46,388 nucleotides of DNA from Cnuella takakiae (GTDB taxonomy: Bacteria; Bacteroidota; Bacteroidia; Chitinophagales; Chitinophagaceae), in contig NZ_MTFE01000010.1 of NCBI RefSeq assembly GCF_001953305.1, positions 1,816,317-1,862,704 on the forward strand, given 5' to 3'. The position numbers and the translations under genes were made by a program. The notes under the pieces are model-generated. The model was not told the origin of the DNA, searched no databases, and saw only the letters and a list, made by a program, of their open reading frames with translations. Below are positions 43,743-46,388 of the stretch, piece by piece (the stretch's first letter is position 1; every line of letters begins with the position of its first letter).

Positions 43743-46328
43743 ATGCAGTTGAACACCGCATATCAAAACAGGATCCGGGCCTTGGTGTGTAGCCTGCTGC
43801 TGTGTGCTGTACAGGCCTTTGGTCAGGATACCACAAAGGTGGCACCCGCCGATAGCCTGTCTAAAACACTGGAAGATGTGGTGGTGACCGCTATGCGTAC
43901 CCCGCAGCAGCTGATGCAATCGCCTGTAGGTATTGAAAAAGTTACCGCAAAAGATTTTGCCCGTTCCGCTGCACCTTCTTTTTACGATGCCCTGCAAAGC
44001 CTCAAAGGCGTGCAGATGATCACACCCAGCCTTGGCTTTCGCGTCATCAACACCCGTGGTTTTGCCAACACCACTAATGTACGGTTTGCGCAGCTGGTGG
44101 ACGGTGCCGATGTACAGTCGCCGCATATCGGTGCACCCGTAGGTAATGCGCTGGGTCCGTCTGATTTGGACATCCGCAGTGTGGAGCTGGTGCCTGGCGG
44201 TGCTTCGGCCCTGTACGGTATGAACACCACCAATGGCATGGTGAACCTGTTTACCAAAAAGCCCTTTGAGCAGCCGGGCCTGAGTGTGCAGCAAAAGGCA
44301 GGGATCAACCATGTACATAGTGCTGTTGCTCCTGCAAAGCTTTTTGCTGAAACTGCCCTTCGCTGGGCACATGTATGGTCGTCAAAACTGGCGTTTAAAC
44401 TCAACGGAAGTTACACCACCGGGTACGACTGGGTGGCGGACGACCGCACCGACCTGAGCCCTTTGGCCAACGCCAGTACGGGTTTGCTGGGTGCCGGCAA
44501 CCCCGCCCTCGACCCGGTGAATGGCTATGGCAACGAGTCGAGCAACAGGCGTACCCTGGCATTGCAGGGCAAAAATTACGTGGTTGCCCGTTCGGGATAC
44601 TATGAAAAGGAAGTGGCCGATTACCGGCTGCAAAATGTAAAGGCCGATGCCAGTATTTATTACAAGCCCACCGGCAATGCCACACTTTCCTATACCTACC
44701 GCCGCGCCGACTTCAATACCATTTACCAGCGATCCAACCGGTTCCGGTTGCAGGGATATGTACTCCAGCAGCATGCCCTGGATTATGCCGGTTCGTTCAT
44801 CCGGGCAAAGGCCTATGTAAACCTGGAAAATACCGGCCGCTCTTACAACCTGCGTTCCATGGCCGAGAACCTGGACCGGGTAAGCAAAACGGACGACCAG
44901 TGGTTTGCGGCCTACGCATCGGGGTTTAATAATGCCGTGGGACAGGGTTTGTCGCCTGCCGCAGCACACGGGGCTGCACGTGGGTTTGCCGATGCAGGCC
45001 GTCTGCAGCCCGGCACTGAAGCGTTTGCCAATAGCCTGCACCGCCTGCAGGATATCAACAACTGGGACAGCGGTGCGGCACTGCGGGTTAAGGCCGCCCT
45101 CGCCCATGCCGAAGTGCAGGTGGACCTGACTCAGCAATGGCTGCAGCACTGGAAGAAAAGAACAGGTGTGGAGTTGCTTACAGGTATGGATATGCGCAGT
45201 TACGTGATTGTACCCGATGGCAATTACTTCATCAACCCCGATGTGACAAAAGCCGGCAGGAACCTGGTTTATGGCCGTTGGGGTGCGTTCCTTTCTGCCA
45301 GCCGGAATATGTTGGCGCAAAAGCTCCGTACAGGGCTGGTGATGCGGCTCGATAAGAACGACTATTTCACACCGCGGCTGGCCGTGCGGGCTACCGCAGT
45401 ATATAGTCCTAACACAAAGCATAGCCTGCGCCTTGCGGTACAAAATGGCTATCGTTACCCCAGCATCTTCGAAGGGTTTTCCAATATCAACAGCGGCGGG
45501 GTACGCCGGGTAGGTGGCCTCCGGGTGATGTCGCAAGGCGTGTTTGAAGCCTCCTGGCTGCGTTCTTCCATCGATGCATTTGCCACGGCAGTGAACAGGG
45601 ACGTAAATACAGGCGGCTTGTCGCGCAGTGCCGCTATTGAGAAGAATAAAAGCCTGCTGCGGCAAAACAGTTACACCTACCTGGAGCCTGAAGCAGTAAG
45701 TTCAATAGAAGGCGGTTACCGCGGAAGGCTGTTGAAAGGCCGCCTCTTTGTGGATGTGGACCTGTACTATAACCGCTACCGCAACTTCATTGCGCAGGTG
45801 GAAGCCCATGTGCCGCTGACCACTGTAGCCGATTCTATTCCTTATGCCCTGTACGACCGAAGGCAGCAGGCCCGCTACCGTTTGTGGACCAACTCCAAAA
45901 CCGTAGTGCACAATTACGGCGCTGCGCTCAAAGCCCGAATGGACCTGGGTAAAGGCTTTATTGCCGACGGTAATCTTTCCTATGCCCGTTTGCAGCAACA
46001 GGAAAACAGCGATGGCCTGGAAGACGGCTTCAATACCCCGAAATGGATGGTGAACCTGGGATTGTCGAATGACCAGTTATGGGGTCGATGGGGTGGGGGC
46101 ATCCTGTTCCGCTGGCAGGACAGCTATTACTGGCAATCTTTCCTGGTAAATGGGCAGGTGCCCGCTATTGCCGCACTCGATGCGCAGGTGACTTATGCTT
46201 TTGCCAAACAACCATTCCGGATCAAAGTGGGCGCTACCAATCTTACCAATCATTACCAGGCTTCCTTCCTTGGTGGCCCACAGGTAGGCGGATTTTATTA
46301 TACTGCGCTGAGTTATGGGGTGAGGTGA
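43743..46328 (+). CDS. TonB-dependent outer-membrane receptor
   Basis: I start at ATG 43743 (861 residues), where MQLNTAYQNRIRALVCSLLLCAVQAFGQ forms a signal peptide; GTG 43716 right after the moaA stop is less likely. A plug domain (about 40-165) has EDVVVTAMRTPQQLMQSPVGIEKV, TRGFANTTNVRFAQLVDGAD and ELVPGGASALYGMNTTNGMVNLF; the rest is barrel strands with late FEGFSNINSGG. It lacks the carboxypeptidase-like domain of SusC. It lies 27 bp after moaA and is probably cotranscribed, so it may bring in molybdenum, another metal chelate or a hydroxylase substrate; none is proven. It ends YGVR rather than in the usual aromatic, and its stop codon merges into a tandem repeat. Confidence 0.92.
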   Translation: MQLNTAYQNRIRALVCSLLLCAVQAFGQDTTKVAPADSLSKTLEDVVVTAMRTPQQLMQSPVGIEKVTAKDFARSAAPSFYDALQSLKGVQMITPSLGFRVINTRGFANTTNVRFAQLVDGADVQSPHIGAPVGNALGPSDLDIRSVELVPGGASALYGMNTTNGMVNLFTKKPFEQPGLSVQQKAGINHVHSAVAPAKLFAETALRWAHVWSSKLAFKLNGSYTTGYDWVADDRTDLSPLANASTGLLGAGNPALDPVNGYGNESSNRRTLALQGKNYVVARSGYYEKEVADYRLQNVKADASIYYKPTGNATLSYTYRRADFNTIYQRSNRFRLQGYVLQQHALDYAGSFIRAKAYVNLENTGRSYNLRSMAENLDRVSKTDDQWFAAYASGFNNAVGQGLSPAAAHGAARGFADAGRLQPGTEAFANSLHRLQDINNWDSGAALRVKAALAHAEVQVDLTQQWLQHWKKRTGVELLTGMDMRSYVIVPDGNYFINPDVTKAGRNLVYGRWGAFLSASRNMLAQKLRTGLVMRLDKNDYFTPRLAVRATAVYSPNTKHSLRLAVQNGYRYPSIFEGFSNINSGGVRRVGGLRVMSQGVFEASWLRSSIDAFATAVNRDVNTGGLSRSAAIEKNKSLLRQNSYTYLEPEAVSSIEGGYRGRLLKGRLFVDVDLYYNRYRNFIAQVEAHVPLTTVADSIPYALYDRRQQARYRLWTNSKTVVHNYGAALKARMDLGKGFIADGNLSYARLQQQENSDGLEDGFNTPKWMVNLGLSNDQLWGRWGGGILFRWQDSYYWQSFLVNGQVPAIAALDAQVTYAFAKQPFRIKVGATNLTNHYQASFLGGPQVGGFYYTALSYGVR

Positions 46329-46388
46329 TTGGGTATTGGGTATTGGGTATTGGGTATTGGGTATTGGGTATTGGGTATTGGGTATTGG
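46328..46388. repeat. Heptanucleotide tandem repeat (ATTGGGT)n
   Basis: ATTGGGT is repeated perfectly 8 times plus 5 bases, running to the window edge, so the true length is unknown. The first A is the last base of the TonB receptor's TGA stop. The repeat does not fit a terminator, CRISPR or coding sequence. Such arrays change copy number easily. Confidence 0.95.

Noticed and set aside
44382-45665. A 427-residue open frame antisense to the TonB receptor
   Set aside because: It mirrors codon bias of the GC-rich receptor gene; rich in His, Cys and Gln and without domain structure. The same holds for long antisense frames at 22264-23334 and 37208-38344.
46328-46388. Tandem repeats as a CRISPR array
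   Set aside because: The units are 7 bp and directly adjacent, with no spacers and no cas genes nearby.

Overview
This window looks like a chromosomal segment of a Bacteroidota bacterium, probably a Chitinophagaceae-type soil or plant-associated member. The evidence is a SusC/SusD pair, a second TonB-dependent receptor, a promoter fitting the Bacteroidota pattern (TTTG, about 20 nt, TAnnTTTG) and weak Shine-Dalgarno sites. No rRNA, tRNA, CRISPR array, insertion sequence or phage gene was seen. Family assignments are from memory of protein families; no search was run.

Region 1 (1-13468) is an exopolysaccharide / O-antigen type locus. It opens with the 3' end of a dTDP-glucose 4,6-dehydratase gene. 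A plus-strand run follows (GT14-like transferase, Wzx-like flippase, CgeB-like transferase, two GT2 transferases). It meets head-on a minus-strand run that reads, in transcription order: short TolC-like protein, Wzc/GumC-like co-polymerase, membrane GT2 with a QxxRW motif, a 43-residue membrane peptide, Wzy/ligase-like protein, GT4-like transferase, acyltransferase. The two runs end 5 bp apart. Much of this region is AT-rich (about 28-37% GC in lines sampled) against about 55-62% GC further right, which suggests horizontal acquisition.

Region 2 (14474-21640) is a nutrient locus: SusC, SusD, a secreted glycerophosphodiesterase-like protein with altered metal-site residues, and a secreted type I phosphodiesterase. 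I infer it takes up and cleaves a phosphodiester substrate.

Region 3 (22291-28418) holds an alpha/beta hydrolase, an AraC regulator and a run of small enzymes: a LbH acetyltransferase, an exported cupin, an SDR, an aldo/keto reductase remnant, a cyclophilin-like lipoprotein, a second SDR and a cytoplasmic cupin. The last cupin matches, in length and metal ligands, the cupin-type hydroxynitrile lyase I remember from Granulicella.

Region 4 (28603-32469) encodes a PaoABC-type molybdenum aldehyde oxidoreductase. Region 5 (32736-38990) holds a chromate transporter with a promoter carrying a perfect inverted repeat, an orphan receiver, a YqgE protein, a beta-hydroxyacid dehydrogenase-like protein and a four-PAS histidine kinase with a clear terminator.

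Region 6 (39277-46328) is a second molybdenum hydroxylase (IorAB type), followed by MocA-like and MoaA cofactor enzymes and a TonB-dependent receptor whose stop codon runs into a 7-bp tandem repeat at the window edge. The window thus has two molybdenum enzymes plus part of their cofactor pathway. The most interesting inference is that a hydroxynitrile-lyase-like cupin sits beside an aldehyde oxidoreductase that could oxidise the aldehyde it would release.
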